DNA of 64,000 nucleotides from Nocardioides ferulae (GCF_003660455.1 NZ_QZVR01000005.1:62001-126000); one strand, 5' to 3'; shown: positions 41,622 through 51,861, counted from the first letter of the stretch. Translations and numbers: made by a program. The notes: generated by a model not told the origin, from the letters alone.

Positions 41622-41695
41622 CCTTGTCGGTCGGGTGTGGCCGACGTGACCGGTGTGACCGGTGTGACCGGGATCTCTCCGGAGCACTCTCCGAA

Positions 41696-41709
41696 GTGGT
41701 CTGGACCAC
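41696..41709. promoter_or_regulatory. DasR-type operator (dre-like) upstream of a secreted protein gene
   Basis: GTGGTC-TG-GACCAC is a perfect palindrome, and with flanks AGTGGTCTGGACCACA matches the published DasR consensus ACTGGTCTAGACCACT at 13 of 16 positions. DasR is the GntR-family regulator of N-acetylglucosamine metabolism in streptomycetes. An identical core occurs at 46630-46643. It lies 130 nt before the secreted-protein start. Three GTGACCGG-type repeats lie just upstream (41646-41671). Confidence 0.6.
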
Positions 41710-41838
41710 AGCATAGAAGCGCCTACCCCAGAGCGGTGAGCGGAGTTAGTTTGATTTCTTGAGGTGATGGGGCACCTGTGGCCGGCTCGGGCCGGAAGCT
41801 CGACGACCGTTCGTTCCCGCTAGTCAAGGAGCCCAGTG

Positions 41839-42876
41839 ATGGCTGCCTCTCGTCGCACCCGAGCCCTCGCGGCGGTCGGCGCGCTCGCCGCGCTGATCGC
41901 GCCGTTGGCCCTCGTCTCCTCCGGGGAGGCCGCCGCCGCCCCGAAGGGCCTGAAGACCCACCAGACGAAGGTCTACAAGGTCGAGAAGCACGTGGACCTC
42001 GGGGGTGAGTTCCCCGACAACACGGCGTCGTACGAGCTCAAGTGCTCTCCGGGCGACATCGCCGTCGACGGCATGTGGCGCGTCGACCACGTCGACCAGG
42101 CCAACCCCGACACCGGGACCTTCGGTGACGAGCGCGATGTCTACGTGACCCAGTCGCGCAACAAGTCCTCCGATCGCGCGGCCTGGTTGTTCTCGCTGAC
42201 CAACCACGCGACCGCGGATGCGCAGGTGAAGCTCTTCGTGGTCTGCCTGGCCGGCAAGACGACCGAACGCAACGGTCACGCCCACGACATCCAGACCGGT
42301 TCTCTCGTCGAGACGGCTGACCCGGGCGAGACCATGCATGTGGGGGACTACCCGGCCCAGAGCTCGCTCTGTCCGGCCGGCTACTGGACCGTGGCGCCGG
42401 GGTTCTTCCTGCCGAACGGCAAGGCCCGTCTGTTCCACACCTGGCCGACCGCAGACCACCGAGGCTGGGCGTGGAAGTTCCGCGTCGAGTCCGAGGTGAC
42501 CGGGGCGAAGTTCTCCTACCGCTGCCTGAAGTCGGAGACCGCCCCGCTCGGTGCAGGACCTCACGTCCACGACCTCGGACTGGCTTGGTACGGCGACACG
42601 GTCGGGCCGCTGAACAGCCACCTCGGCGTGAAGTTCACCGTGCACGCCTCCGAGACGGCCGAGCTCCAGCTGTCCTGCCGCGATCACGGCAAGGCATTGG
42701 TCGGCTCGATGTACTTCAACGCGTGGGACAAGATCTGGTGGCTCGGCCAGGATCCGCGTCCGAAGACGCGGGCGCACAAGTTCTGGGTGACCCACAACCC
42801 CCAGAACGTATGGCTGGACAACCTCTGCCTCGAGGGCCGCACAGGTCCGCAGAAGCAGCAGTCCCTGGTCCCCTGA
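41839..42876 (+). CDS. Secreted hypothetical protein
   Basis: The 345-residue protein has a signal peptide (AASRRTRALAAVGALAALIAPLALVSSGEAAAA, cleavage after about 33). The exported part has three similar cysteine-containing repeats: SYELKCSPGDIAVDGMWRVD, SSLCPAGYWTVAPGFFLPNG and ELQLSCRDHGKALVGSMYFN, each followed by a similar strand pattern and a second Cys (VVCLAGKT, YRCLKSET, NLCLEGRT). So it is built of repeated disulfide-bonded beta domains. No catalytic motif. AAGGAG lies 7 nt before the ATG. A DasR-type site upstream hints at control by amino-sugar status. Confidence 0.75.
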   Translation: MAASRRTRALAAVGALAALIAPLALVSSGEAAAAPKGLKTHQTKVYKVEKHVDLGGEFPDNTASYELKCSPGDIAVDGMWRVDHVDQANPDTGTFGDERDVYVTQSRNKSSDRAAWLFSLTNHATADAQVKLFVVCLAGKTTERNGHAHDIQTGSLVETADPGETMHVGDYPAQSSLCPAGYWTVAPGFFLPNGKARLFHTWPTADHRGWAWKFRVESEVTGAKFSYRCLKSETAPLGAGPHVHDLGLAWYGDTVGPLNSHLGVKFTVHASETAELQLSCRDHGKALVGSMYFNAWDKIWWLGQDPRPKTRAHKFWVTHNPQNVWLDNLCLEGRTGPQKQQSLVP

Positions 42877-43037
42877 CCTGACCCCACCCGCGCGCCCCCG
42901 ACACCCTGGACCGTCGGGGGCGCGTGGCATGTCCCGTCCACGCCGACCCGTCACAGATTCCCTCCGAATCGCGGAGTGTCGGGGAACGATCGACGGGTCG
43001 GCGGTCCGGCGTCCGTCCCACTGGCTACGGTGGGCTG

Positions 43038-43661
43038 GTGCCACGACGCCTGCGGTTCCGCGGTGAGATCGCCGGCGCGGGCAGCACCAGCGGCGTGCGG
43101 GTCGTGGTCGGACGCTGGGTCGAGACCCCGCTCGGCGCGTTCGCCGACGCGATGGTCGAGACCGCCGCCGGGCACCGCGTCCTGCTGGCCCCGCACCAGG
43201 ATGCCGCCGACTTCATCGCCTCGACCTACACCTTCGACGAGGTCCGGGTGGCGCCGTTCACGGCGACCGTGACCACCCTCGCCGGCGCGGGGACCACGTG
43301 GCAGGTGCGGTCGGCCGACCTCGAGCTCGACCTCACGCTCGGTGCGAGGACGCCGCTCGGTTCCGCCCTGCGGCTGGTGCCGCGGACCCTGGCCACCTCG
43401 CCGGCCTGGTGCACCGTAACCGATCCGGTGGCCCGGCTCGCGCTGCGCGGGGTGCGGACCCGCGGCAGCGCCGGCGGCGGGCGGCGGGAGTACTACGCGG
43501 CCACCGACCGCCGCGCGGTGACCGGCCTGACCGGCAGCTTCGACGGCGTACCGCTCGGTGCGCTGGCCCCGGTCGACCCGCCCTGCCGGTTCGGCTTCTC
43601 CTCGACGCCGCGGAGACCCGGCGTGACCGCGGTGGTCACCACGGTCACGGTGCCGGACTGA
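43038..43661 (+). CDS. Hypothetical protein
   Basis: The 207-residue protein is beta-rich: LRFRGEIAGAGSTSGVRVVVGRWVETPLGAFADAMVETAAGHRVLLAP, FIASTYTFDEVRVAPFTATV, LTLGARTPLGSALRLVPRTLATSPAWCTVTDPVARLALRGVRTRG, and a C-terminal TAVVTTVTVPD. No signal peptide. I recognise it only as a conserved-looking actinobacterial protein. The GTG at 43038 lies 6 nt after TACGGT (leaderless). Its last 17 bp overlap the convergent LLM gene. Confidence 0.7.
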   Translation: MPRRLRFRGEIAGAGSTSGVRVVVGRWVETPLGAFADAMVETAAGHRVLLAPHQDAADFIASTYTFDEVRVAPFTATVTTLAGAGTTWQVRSADLELDLTLGARTPLGSALRLVPRTLATSPAWCTVTDPVARLALRGVRTRGSAGGGRREYYAATDRRAVTGLTGSFDGVPLGALAPVDPPCRFGFSSTPRRPGVTAVVTTVTVPD

Positions 43662-44676
43662 CGGCGGCCTCGCGCAGCACCGGGAGCACCCGCTCACCGA
43701 TCAGCCGCAGGTGCTCCCAGGAGGGCTCCGCCGGCATCCCGCCGCAGCCGGGGTGGCTGGTCACCAGCGGCAGCGTGCCGGCCCGGCACCGGTCGACAAG
43801 CTCGTCGGGCGAGAGCACGACGTACTTGCCGGCGGCGCGAAGCCCTTCGACGGTGGTGGAGCGGTCGAGCACGAAGTGATCGGCCTCGTCGGCCCCCTCC
43901 CGCCAGGCCTGGTAGCCGCGGGCGTCGGCCAGCAGGTGCTGCCCGTGGGCCGCCCAGAACGCGTCGGGGTCCTCGGCGCAGAACACAGTCGCCGGCCCGG
44001 GGGAGGGGGCGACGACCATCCCGGGCTCGCGGCCGAGCCGCCGGCACTCGTCGCGGTAGAGCCGGCGCAGCTCGCGGTCGTCGGTCTGCGGCTGGAAGTG
44101 CAGGCCGAGTCGGGCGGCCCGGCGCGCGGCGGGCTCGCTGCCGCCTCCGTAGAACAGGATCGGGCGCGGCCGGGAGAAGGGGGTCGGAGTGACCCGGACC
44201 GTCCGGCCGCCGTGTTCGAACGGCTCGCCGGTCCAGGCGGCGAGCAGCACCCGCAGCCGCTCCTCGACGTCGCGCCCGCGGGACTCCCAGGCACGGCCGT
44301 GCAGGTCGTACTCCTCGTGCCGGTAGCCCAGCCCGACGGTGTAGGTCACCCGCCCGCCGCTGAGGTGGTCGAGCACGGCGATGTCCTCGGCGAGCCGGAT
44401 CGGGTCGTAGAGGTTGACGAGCAGGGCCGCGATCGAGATCGAGATCCGCGATGTCACGGCCGCGAACGCGGCAGCCACCGGGAGCGGGCTGGGCAGATAG
44501 CCGTCGTCGGCGGCGTGGTGCTCCGACAGCGTGAGCGCGTCCTGCCCGCACCGCTCGGCGTACGCCGCCTGCTCGACGGCGCGCGCGTAGAGCTCCTGGC
44601 GGGCGGCCGGGTCGGCCCCGGGAGCGCGCAGGTCGTAGCGGGTGACGAAGAAGGTCCGGGGCTCGTGATCGGCCAT
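43645..44676 (-). CDS. LLM-class flavin-dependent oxidoreductase
   Basis: The 343-residue luciferase-like protein has TFFVTRYDLRAPG, ERCGQDALTLSEHHAADDGYLPSPL, ISIAALLVNLYDPIRLAEDIAVLDHLSGGRVTYTVGLGYRHEEYDLHG, and PRPILFYGGGSEPAARRAARLGLHFQPQ. It matches alkanal monooxygenase-like LLM enzymes that use FMN or F420. Substrate unknown. The ATG at 44676 is chosen; an upstream ATG at 44688 is in frame but less typical. Confidence 0.87.
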   Translation of the reverse strand: MADHEPRTFFVTRYDLRAPGADPAARQELYARAVEQAAYAERCGQDALTLSEHHAADDGYLPSPLPVAAAFAAVTSRISISIAALLVNLYDPIRLAEDIAVLDHLSGGRVTYTVGLGYRHEEYDLHGRAWESRGRDVEERLRVLLAAWTGEPFEHGGRTVRVTPTPFSRPRPILFYGGGSEPAARRAARLGLHFQPQTDDRELRRLYRDECRRLGREPGMVVAPSPGPATVFCAEDPDAFWAAHGQHLLADARGYQAWREGADEADHFVLDRSTTVEGLRAAGKYVVLSPDELVDRCRAGTLPLVTSHPGCGGMPAEPSWEHLRLIGERVLPVLREAAVSPAP

Positions 44677-44765
44677 GCGGACAGCCAACCAGAGCGCACG
44701 GAGTCTCGTGGTGACCTCTACGAGAACCGGGGCTGCAGGTTCCCCAGGGAGTGCAGGCGAACCTT

Positions 44766-44797
44766 CACTTCCCCCGATGAACTTGCCGAGGGAAGTG
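44766..44797. other. Hairpin downstream of the tandem GNAT gene
   Basis: CACTTCCC (44766-44773) pairs with GGGAAGTG (44790-44797) around a 16-nt loop, about 50 nt beyond the GNAT stop. No T-run is seen, so termination is only possible. Confidence 0.35.
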
Positions 44798-44806
44798 CCG
44801 GTTCGT

Positions 44807-44831
44807 CTGCATACCGTGATGAAGCGGCACC
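44807..44831 (+). repeat. 25-bp repeat, copy 2
   Basis: Matches 32191-32215 at 24 of 25 positions. This copy lies between the LLM oxidoreductase start (44676) and the tandem GNAT stop (44845), antisense to the GNAT gene, so it is outside coding sequence in both places. Confidence 0.6.
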
Positions 44832-44844
44832 GCCCGGCAGAGGC

Positions 44845-45765
44845 TCACCGCAGCTCGATCGCCCGGTTCACCCACACCGAGGTGACCTCCATGCCGACCT
44901 TCTCGTAGAGCGGCAGCGCGCCGGTGCGGGAGTCGGTGGAGAGCTCGGAGACCGAGGCGCCGTGGGCCCGGGCGACGGCGAAGGAGTCGACGAGCAGCGC
45001 GCGGGCCAGCCCGCGGCCGCGCAGGTCGCGGCGCACGGCCAGCCGGGAGACGTAGCCGGTCGTGCCCGACTGGAGGACGTTCGAGACGCCGACGACGGCG
45101 CCGGACGGGTCGGTGACCACCCGCAGGTTCCATGGTTCGAACCCCGGCCGGCGGGTGACGGTCGCCTCGAAGTCCTCCCAGGTCTGCCGGGGGCGCACCG
45201 ACCACTCCAGGAAGGCGTCCTCGATGACCTCGTGGGTCGCGGAGTACTCCTCGGGCCGAGCCTCGCGCACGGCGTACCCCTCGGGCAGCGGCTGCGGCTC
45301 GATCTCGCGGCCGGCGGGCAGCTGCAGGATCCAGCTGGTCCAACGCACGCGGTAGCCGAGCGCCTCCATCAGCCGGTCACCGGCGCTGCCCTGCGGCATG
45401 GGCATGCCGACGACGCTCGCCCCCGCGGCGCGGGCGGTGCGCTGCATCCAGCCGGCCAGCGCGGTGCCGATGCCGAGCCCGCGGTGGTCGGGGTGCACCG
45501 CCGCGTCGCCGCGGTCGGGGGTGCTGAACTCGGCGTAGCCGACAAGGACGCCGTCGGGGGCGAAGACGCCGATCGTGCTCGAGGGGATGTCGAAGCTGGG
45601 TCGCTGCCAGTCGCCGACGATGTCGGCCTCCTCGACCTGGACCGCCCCGGTCTCGTGCAGCTCCTCCGCCGCGATCGCCTCGAACACCGCGGTGGCGTCG
45701 GGCATGTCGAGCGGGCGGGCGGTGTAGCCGGTCGGCAGGGTGAGCTCGGCGGTGCTGTGGGTCAT
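44845..45765 (-). CDS. Tandem GNAT acetyltransferase
   Basis: The 306-residue protein has two GNAT domains. The first has GVLVGYAEFSTPDRGDAAVHPDHRGLGIGTALAGWMQRTARAAG (loop R-G-L-G-I-G). The second has AVVGVSNVLQSGTTGYVSRLAVRRDLRGRGLARALLVDSFAVARAHG (loop R-G-R-G-L-A) and LYEKVGMEVTSVWVNRAIEL. This is the layout of mycothiol synthase MshD and related double GNATs, though it lacks enough similarity for me to call it MshD. Start ATG 45765. Confidence 0.85.
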   Translation of the reverse strand: MTHSTAELTLPTGYTARPLDMPDATAVFEAIAAEELHETGAVQVEEADIVGDWQRPSFDIPSSTIGVFAPDGVLVGYAEFSTPDRGDAAVHPDHRGLGIGTALAGWMQRTARAAGASVVGMPMPQGSAGDRLMEALGYRVRWTSWILQLPAGREIEPQPLPEGYAVREARPEEYSATHEVIEDAFLEWSVRPRQTWEDFEATVTRRPGFEPWNLRVVTDPSGAVVGVSNVLQSGTTGYVSRLAVRRDLRGRGLARALLVDSFAVARAHGASVSELSTDSRTGALPLYEKVGMEVTSVWVNRAIELR

Positions 45766-45841
45766 GCCTGCAGTGTGCTGGCCGGGGCGGGTGCCGGTCG
45801 CGCGAAATACGCGCGGTGGCGACACCGCTGCAGAAATGGGG

Positions 45842-45874
45842 CGACGGGGCCTCCCGGTGTGGGAGGCCCCGTCG
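45842..45874. terminator. Intrinsic terminator after yceI
   Basis: A perfect 14-bp stem, CGACGGGGCCTCCC (45842-45855) with GGGAGGCCCCGTCG (45861-45874), loop GGTGT. On the minus strand it is followed by CCCCATTTCT, a weak T-rich tail, suiting the yceI gene that ends 62 nt away. It also insulates the GNAT promoter. Confidence 0.8.
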
Positions 45875-45935
45875 AGGGTGGTGCGCCACCGGCCGCGAGC
45901 GTGTCGGGTGGTGGTGGGGGAGCGGTGTCCGCGGA

Positions 45936-46550
45936 TCAGGCGTTGCGGATCGCGGAGACGTCGAAGTCGAGCCTGATCTTCTCGGAGACGAGGACGCCGC
46001 CGGTCTCGAGCGCGGCGTTCCAGGTCAGCCCCCAGTCCTTGCGATTGATGGCGGTGCCGCCCTCGAAGCCGAGGCGGGTGTTGCCGAAGGGGTCCTGCGC
46101 CGAGCCGGTCTCGTCGAAGGCGATGGTCAGGGACTGGGTGACGCCCTTGATGGTCAGGTCGCCGGTGATCGCCCAGGTGTCGTCGTCGACCTTCTCGACC
46201 TTGGTGGAGACGAAGGTGATCTCGGGGTTGGCCTCGGCGTCGAAGAAGTCGCCGGAGACGAGGTGGCCGTCGCGGTCGGCGCTGCCGGTGTCGATGCTGG
46301 CGGTCTTGATGGTGACCTTGGCCCACGACTTGCTGGGGTCGGCGGCGTCGATGTGGGCGGTGCCCTCGAACTCCTTGAAGGCACCGCGGACGGTGGTGAC
46401 CATCGCGTGGCGGGCGCTGAAGCCGATCCGGCTGTGGGAGGCGTCGAGGGTGTAGTCGCCGGTGACGTCGGTCAGCACGGAGGTCGGGGCGTCGAAGGTG
46501 TCCGCGGTGGCGGGGGCGGCCTGGTCGGCCTTGCGGGAGAAGATGCTCAT
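45936..46550 (-). CDS. YceI-family protein
   Basis: YceI proteins are lipocalin-like barrels that bind polyisoprenoids. The 204-residue protein has DYTLDASHSRIGFSARHAMVTTVRGAFKEFEGTAHIDAADPSKSWAKVTIKTASIDTGSADRDGHL, FFDAEANPEITFVSTKVEKV, ITGDLTIKGVTQSLTIAFDE and DWGLTWNAALETGGVLVSEKIRLDFDVSA, standard for the family. It has no signal peptide, typical of the cytoplasmic actinobacterial form. GGAG lies before the ATG at 46550. Palindromes upstream suggest specific control. Confidence 0.93.
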   Translation of the reverse strand: MSIFSRKADQAAPATADTFDAPTSVLTDVTGDYTLDASHSRIGFSARHAMVTTVRGAFKEFEGTAHIDAADPSKSWAKVTIKTASIDTGSADRDGHLVSGDFFDAEANPEITFVSTKVEKVDDDTWAITGDLTIKGVTQSLTIAFDETGSAQDPFGNTRLGFEGGTAINRKDWGLTWNAALETGGVLVSEKIRLDFDVSAIRNA

Positions 46551-46597
46551 GAGGGGCTCCAGGGGTTGTAGAAGATTCAACCGTACGGAGATGGAAC

Positions 46598-46611
46598 CGG
46601 ACCATGGTCCG
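46598..46611. promoter_or_regulatory. Perfect 14-bp palindrome upstream of yceI
   Basis: CGGACC-AT-GGTCCG lies 48 nt upstream of the yceI start. It is separate from, and 19 nt left of, the DasR-type site. Its position suggests an operator for yceI; MarR-type regulators often control yceI genes, but no such gene is nearby. Confidence 0.5.
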
Positions 46612-46629
46612 ATTCATTCCGCGGATTGG

Positions 46630-46643
46630 GTGGTCTGGACCAC
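46630..46643. promoter_or_regulatory. DasR-type operator (dre-like) between yceI and the glmS operon
   Basis: GTGGTC-TG-GACCAC, identical in core to 41696-41709. GGTGGTCTGGACCACT matches the DasR consensus ACTGGTCTAGACCACT at 13 of 16 positions. It lies 106 nt before the gene at 46749, which leads into glmS, and 80 nt before yceI on the other strand. Amino-sugar control of a glucosamine-6-phosphate synthase gene would make sense biologically. Confidence 0.65.
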
Positions 46644-46748
46644 TTTTCTTGGAGGTGTCGCGGGAATCGCAGGCCGCGATGCGCCGCTCACTGCCCGATT
46701 TCGGGCAGGAAGTGGTGATTCGCGCTCGGACAGGGCCAGCATGGGTCC

Positions 46749-47012
46749 GTGCCTGCGGACCCCGCCCTCGTCACGCGCCTCGTCGCGACCACCGGACTCA
46801 CCCCCGGCGAGGCGGCCCGGGTGGTGGAGGACGTCGTCGCGTTCTACGCCGAGCCCGTCGAGGACTACGTGCGCCGCCGGCACGCCCACCTGAAGACCTA
46901 CGGGGCGAAGAACGACGAGATCTTCGCCCGCCTCGTCGAGGAGCTGGCCGACCGTGTCGTCGCCGCACCCCGGCTCACCGAGCGCCAACTGCGCCGGATC
47001 GTCTATGGATGA
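46749..47012 (+). CDS. Small helical hypothetical protein
   Basis: The 87-residue protein reads MPADPALVTRLVATTGLTPG, EAARVVEDVVAFYAEPVEDYVRRRHAHLKTYG and a C-terminal LTERQLRRIVYG. It is helical and charged with a YVRRRHAHLKTYGAKNDEIF core typical of a small actinobacterial family of unknown function. The GTG at 46749 lies 6 nt after CAGCAT. Its stop is 11 nt before glmS, so the two form an operon. Confidence 0.7.
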   Translation: MPADPALVTRLVATTGLTPGEAARVVEDVVAFYAEPVEDYVRRRHAHLKTYGAKNDEIFARLVEELADRVVAAPRLTERQLRRIVYG

Positions 47013-47023
47013 GGAGACCTGAC

Positions 47024-48841
47024 ATGTGCGGGATCGTCGGATACATCGGTGCACAGCAGGCGGCGCCGCTGCTGCTGGAGGGCCTGGCCCGGCTCGAGCA
47101 CCGCGGCTACGACTCCGCCGGGGTGGCCGTGCTCGGCACCGGCCTGAAGACCAGCAAGCGGGCCGGCCGGGTGCGCGACCTCGGGGAGCAGCTGCCCAAG
47201 CGGTTCACCGGACGAGCCGGCATCGGGCACACCCGCTGGGCCACCCACGGACCGGCCAACGACGTCAACGCCCACCCGCACACCGACGGGAAGGGCGAGG
47301 TGGCGATCGTCCACAACGGGATCTTCGACAACGCCTCCGCCCTGCGCGCCCGCCTCGCCGACGACGGAGTCGACCTGGTCTCCGACACCGACTCCGAGGT
47401 GCTGGCCCACCTGGTGGCCCGCTCCGAGGCCCCGACCCTCGAGGGCAAGGTCGCCGACGCCCTGTCCGCCATCGAGGGCACCTACGGGGTGGCCGTGCTG
47501 CACGCCGACTTCCCCGGACGGATCGTGGTCGCCCGCAACGGCAGCCCGCTCATCATCGGCGTGGGGGAGAAGGAGATGCACGTCGCGTCCGACCTGGCCG
47601 CCCTGGTGCGCTACACCACCACGGTCGCCCACCTCGAGGACGGCGAGATGGCCACGGTGACGGCCACCGGGTTCACCACGTTCCGCCAGGACCTCTCGAC
47701 CACCGACCGGCGCGCCACGACGCTCGACATCGACCCCGCGGCGTACGAAGCCGGCGTGCACGAGTCGTTCATGCGTAAGGAGATCCTCGAGCAGCCCGAC
47801 AGCGCCCGGGCGATGCTGCGCGGCCGGCTCGACGAGCGGTTCGGCAGCGCGCACCTGGGCGGCCTCAACCTCGACGCCCGCGAGCTGCGCGCCATCCGCC
47901 GGGTCAAGATCCTCGGCTGCGGCTCGGCCTACTACGTGGGTGAGATGGGCGCCTCGCTGATCGAGGAGCTGGCGCGGGTGCCCGCCGACGCCGAGCCGGC
48001 GAGCGAGTTCCGCTACCGCAACCCCATCATCGAGCCCGACACCCTCTACGTCGCCGTCAGCCAGTCCGGCGAGACCGTCGACACCCTGCTGGCCGTCCAG
48101 GAGGTACGCCGCAAGGGGGGCCGCGTGGTCGGCCTGGTCAACGTGGTCGGCAGCGCGATCGCGCGGGAGTGTGACGGCGGCATCTACCTGCACGCGGGCC
48201 CCGAGGTGGCGGTCGCCTCGACCAAGGCGCTGACCAACATGTTCCTCGGCTTCGCGCTGGTGGCGCTGCAGCTGGGCCGGGTCCGCGACCTGTCCATCGC
48301 CGACGGCCGGCGGCTGATCGGCGGGCTGGAGCGGCTGCCCGCGCAGATCGGCGAGGTGCTGGCGGTCGAGGAGGAGCTGCGTGAGGTCGCCCACCGGCTC
48401 GCCGCGGCCGAGAGCCTCTTCTTCGTGGGCCGGGTGCGGGGCTTCCCGGTGGCTCGTGAGGGGGCGCAGAAGTTCAAGGAGGTCTCCTACCGGCACGCGG
48501 AGGCCTACCCAACCTCGGAGCTCAAGCACGGTCCGCTGGCGCTGATCGAGGAGTCGGTGCCGACGGTCGCGGTGGTGCCCGACGACGAGCTCACCGACCG
48601 CAACGTGGCGGCGCTGCACGAGATCGCGGCGCGCCGCGGGCCGCTGGTGGTGGTCACCCATCCGGGGGTCGACCTGGGCGACGTCGCGGCGACCCGGATC
48701 GACGTCCCGCGCAACGAGCGCGAGCTCGACCCGATCCTGCTCACGATCCCGCTGCAGCTGCTGGCCTACCACGCCGCCGAGCACCTGGGGCTCGACATCG
48801 ACAAGCCGCGCAACCTGGCCAAGTCCGTGACGGTCGAGTAG
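47024..48841 (+). CDS. glmS: Glutamine-fructose-6-phosphate aminotransferase
   Basis: GlmS makes glucosamine-6-phosphate from fructose-6-phosphate and glutamine, the first step to UDP-GlcNAc for the cell wall. The 605-residue protein has the glutaminase domain with Cys2 nucleophile (MCGIVGYIGA), LEHRGYDSAGVA, GIGHTRWATHG, VHNGIFDN and DTDSEVLAHL. Two SIS isomerase domains follow (ILGCGSAYYVGEMG, AVSQSGETVDTLLA, STKALTN, SELKHGPLALIEE). It ends with the conserved KPRNLAKSVTVE. GAGGAG precedes the ATG. A DasR-type site lies upstream of the operon. Confidence 0.97.
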   Translation: MCGIVGYIGAQQAAPLLLEGLARLEHRGYDSAGVAVLGTGLKTSKRAGRVRDLGEQLPKRFTGRAGIGHTRWATHGPANDVNAHPHTDGKGEVAIVHNGIFDNASALRARLADDGVDLVSDTDSEVLAHLVARSEAPTLEGKVADALSAIEGTYGVAVLHADFPGRIVVARNGSPLIIGVGEKEMHVASDLAALVRYTTTVAHLEDGEMATVTATGFTTFRQDLSTTDRRATTLDIDPAAYEAGVHESFMRKEILEQPDSARAMLRGRLDERFGSAHLGGLNLDARELRAIRRVKILGCGSAYYVGEMGASLIEELARVPADAEPASEFRYRNPIIEPDTLYVAVSQSGETVDTLLAVQEVRRKGGRVVGLVNVVGSAIARECDGGIYLHAGPEVAVASTKALTNMFLGFALVALQLGRVRDLSIADGRRLIGGLERLPAQIGEVLAVEEELREVAHRLAAAESLFFVGRVRGFPVAREGAQKFKEVSYRHAEAYPTSELKHGPLALIEESVPTVAVVPDDELTDRNVAALHEIAARRGPLVVVTHPGVDLGDVAATRIDVPRNERELDPILLTIPLQLLAYHAAEHLGLDIDKPRNLAKSVTVE

Positions 48842-48939
48842 TCGCCGACGGCGTCACGCCTACCACCCCCGACCGCGTGACCGACGTCGCCGCGCCGTGG
48901 AATGCCCACCGAGAGCACGCTGCCACTACCGTTGAGGCG

Positions 48940-50718
<1,779 letters not shown>

Positions 50719-50832
50719 GCCCCCGGCCGGAAAGGCTCGGAGCTCGCTTCGCTCGCGGTTCCCCGCGCTCGCCGGCCCCGCTGGCGGGCGGGGCGGAGGC
50801 GACCACTGGCGCGGCGCCGGTGCGACCTGCTT

Positions 50833-50868
50833 GAGTGACCTGCGCCACAACGGTGTGGCCAGTCACTC
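50833..50868 (+). promoter_or_regulatory. 5' leader hairpin of the SGNH hydrolase gene
   Basis: A two-part stem: GAGTGAC (50833-50839) with GTCACTC (50862-50868), then, across an unpaired CTGC/CA, GCCACA (50844-50849) with TGTGGC (50854-50859), loop ACGG. It ends immediately before the ribosome binding site (GGGAG) of the gene at 50881. It may stabilise or control that mRNA. Confidence 0.5.
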
Positions 50869-50880
50869 TCGGGAGAACGA

Positions 50881-51861
50881 ATGCACCTCCGTCTGCTCGG
50901 CGCCCGCGCGCGCCGACTGCTCGCCCTGCTCCTCACCGTCCTCGCCACGGCAGGAGCCGCCGCCCTCGCCGCGGTCACCACCGCCGCGCCCGCCGCGGCG
51001 GCCCCGCCGCCCTACGTCGCCCTCGGCGACTCCTACTCCTCCGGCACCGGCACCCGCGCCTACCTCGACGACGGCAGCGACTGCCAGCGCTCGGCGTACG
51101 CGTTCCCGAGCCTGATCGCCGCCCAGAAGGGCTACGCGCTGAACTTCCGGGCCTGCTCCGGCGCCCGCATCGGCGACGTCCGGTCCACCCAGCTCGGCGC
51201 GCTCTCCACCGCCACCCGCTACGTGACGATCTCCGTCGGCGGCAACGACGCCGGCTTCGTCGACGTGCTCACCGAGTGCGCGATGCCCGGCTGGATGAGC
51301 AGCTGCAACGCCGCCATCGACGGCGCCCAGTCCTACATCGCCGGCACCCTCCCGGCCGCGCTGTCGTCGCTCTACGCCGAGATCCACACGTTGGCGCCCA
51401 ACGCCCGGGTCGTGGTCGTCGGCTACCCGCGGGTGTTCATGGGCGAGGACTGCAACGCCCTCACCTGGTTCTCCCCCGCCGAGCAGACCCGGCTCAACCA
51501 GACCGCCGACCAGCTCAACAGCCGGCTGGCGGCCGCCGCGTCGGCTCGCGGCTTCGGCTTCGCCAACCCCACGTCGGCGTTCGTCGGCCACGCCGTGTGC
51601 GACAACCCCGAGTGGATCAACGGGCTGTCGAACCCGATCGCAGAGAGCTACCACCCCAACCGGCTCGGCCACGCCTCCGGCTACACCCCCCTGGTCGCCC
51701 AGCTGCTCACCGGAGCGCCGGCCCGGGTCGGCCCCGCCACCGTTCGCGCCGCCCTTGCGGACGCCGACGAGCAGGCCGCGCTCCAGCGTCGGTACGCCGA
51801 TCGTGACGCCGCCATCGAGCAGAAGACGTTCCGCGCCCCGCAGGTCGCCGGCGCGCGCTGA
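50881..51861 (+). CDS. Secreted SGNH/GDSL hydrolase (esterase/lipase)
   Basis: The 326-residue protein has a signal peptide (LLGARARRLLALLLTVLATAGAAALAA, cleaved before about residue 42). The SGNH blocks follow: GDSYSSG with nucleophile Ser51, FRACSGARIGDV, ISVGGNDAGF, and SYHPNRLGHASGY supplying Asp/His. This matches Streptomyces-type secreted GDSL esterases with disulfides (CQRS, RACSG, TECAMPGW, SSCNAA, DCNALT, VCDNPEW). The C-terminal 60 residues (VRAALADADEQAALQRRYA) are an extra helical tail. Substrate unknown. Confidence 0.93.
   Translation: MHLRLLGARARRLLALLLTVLATAGAAALAAVTTAAPAAAAPPPYVALGDSYSSGTGTRAYLDDGSDCQRSAYAFPSLIAAQKGYALNFRACSGARIGDVRSTQLGALSTATRYVTISVGGNDAGFVDVLTECAMPGWMSSCNAAIDGAQSYIAGTLPAALSSLYAEIHTLAPNARVVVVGYPRVFMGEDCNALTWFSPAEQTRLNQTADQLNSRLAAAASARGFGFANPTSAFVGHAVCDNPEWINGLSNPIAESYHPNRLGHASGYTPLVAQLLTGAPARVGPATVRAALADADEQAALQRRYADRDAAIEQKTFRAPQVAGAR

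Noticed and set aside
45130..45150. TTCGAACCCCGG as a tRNA T-arm
   Set aside because: It lies inside the GNAT coding sequence and no acceptor or anticodon stem can be built around it.
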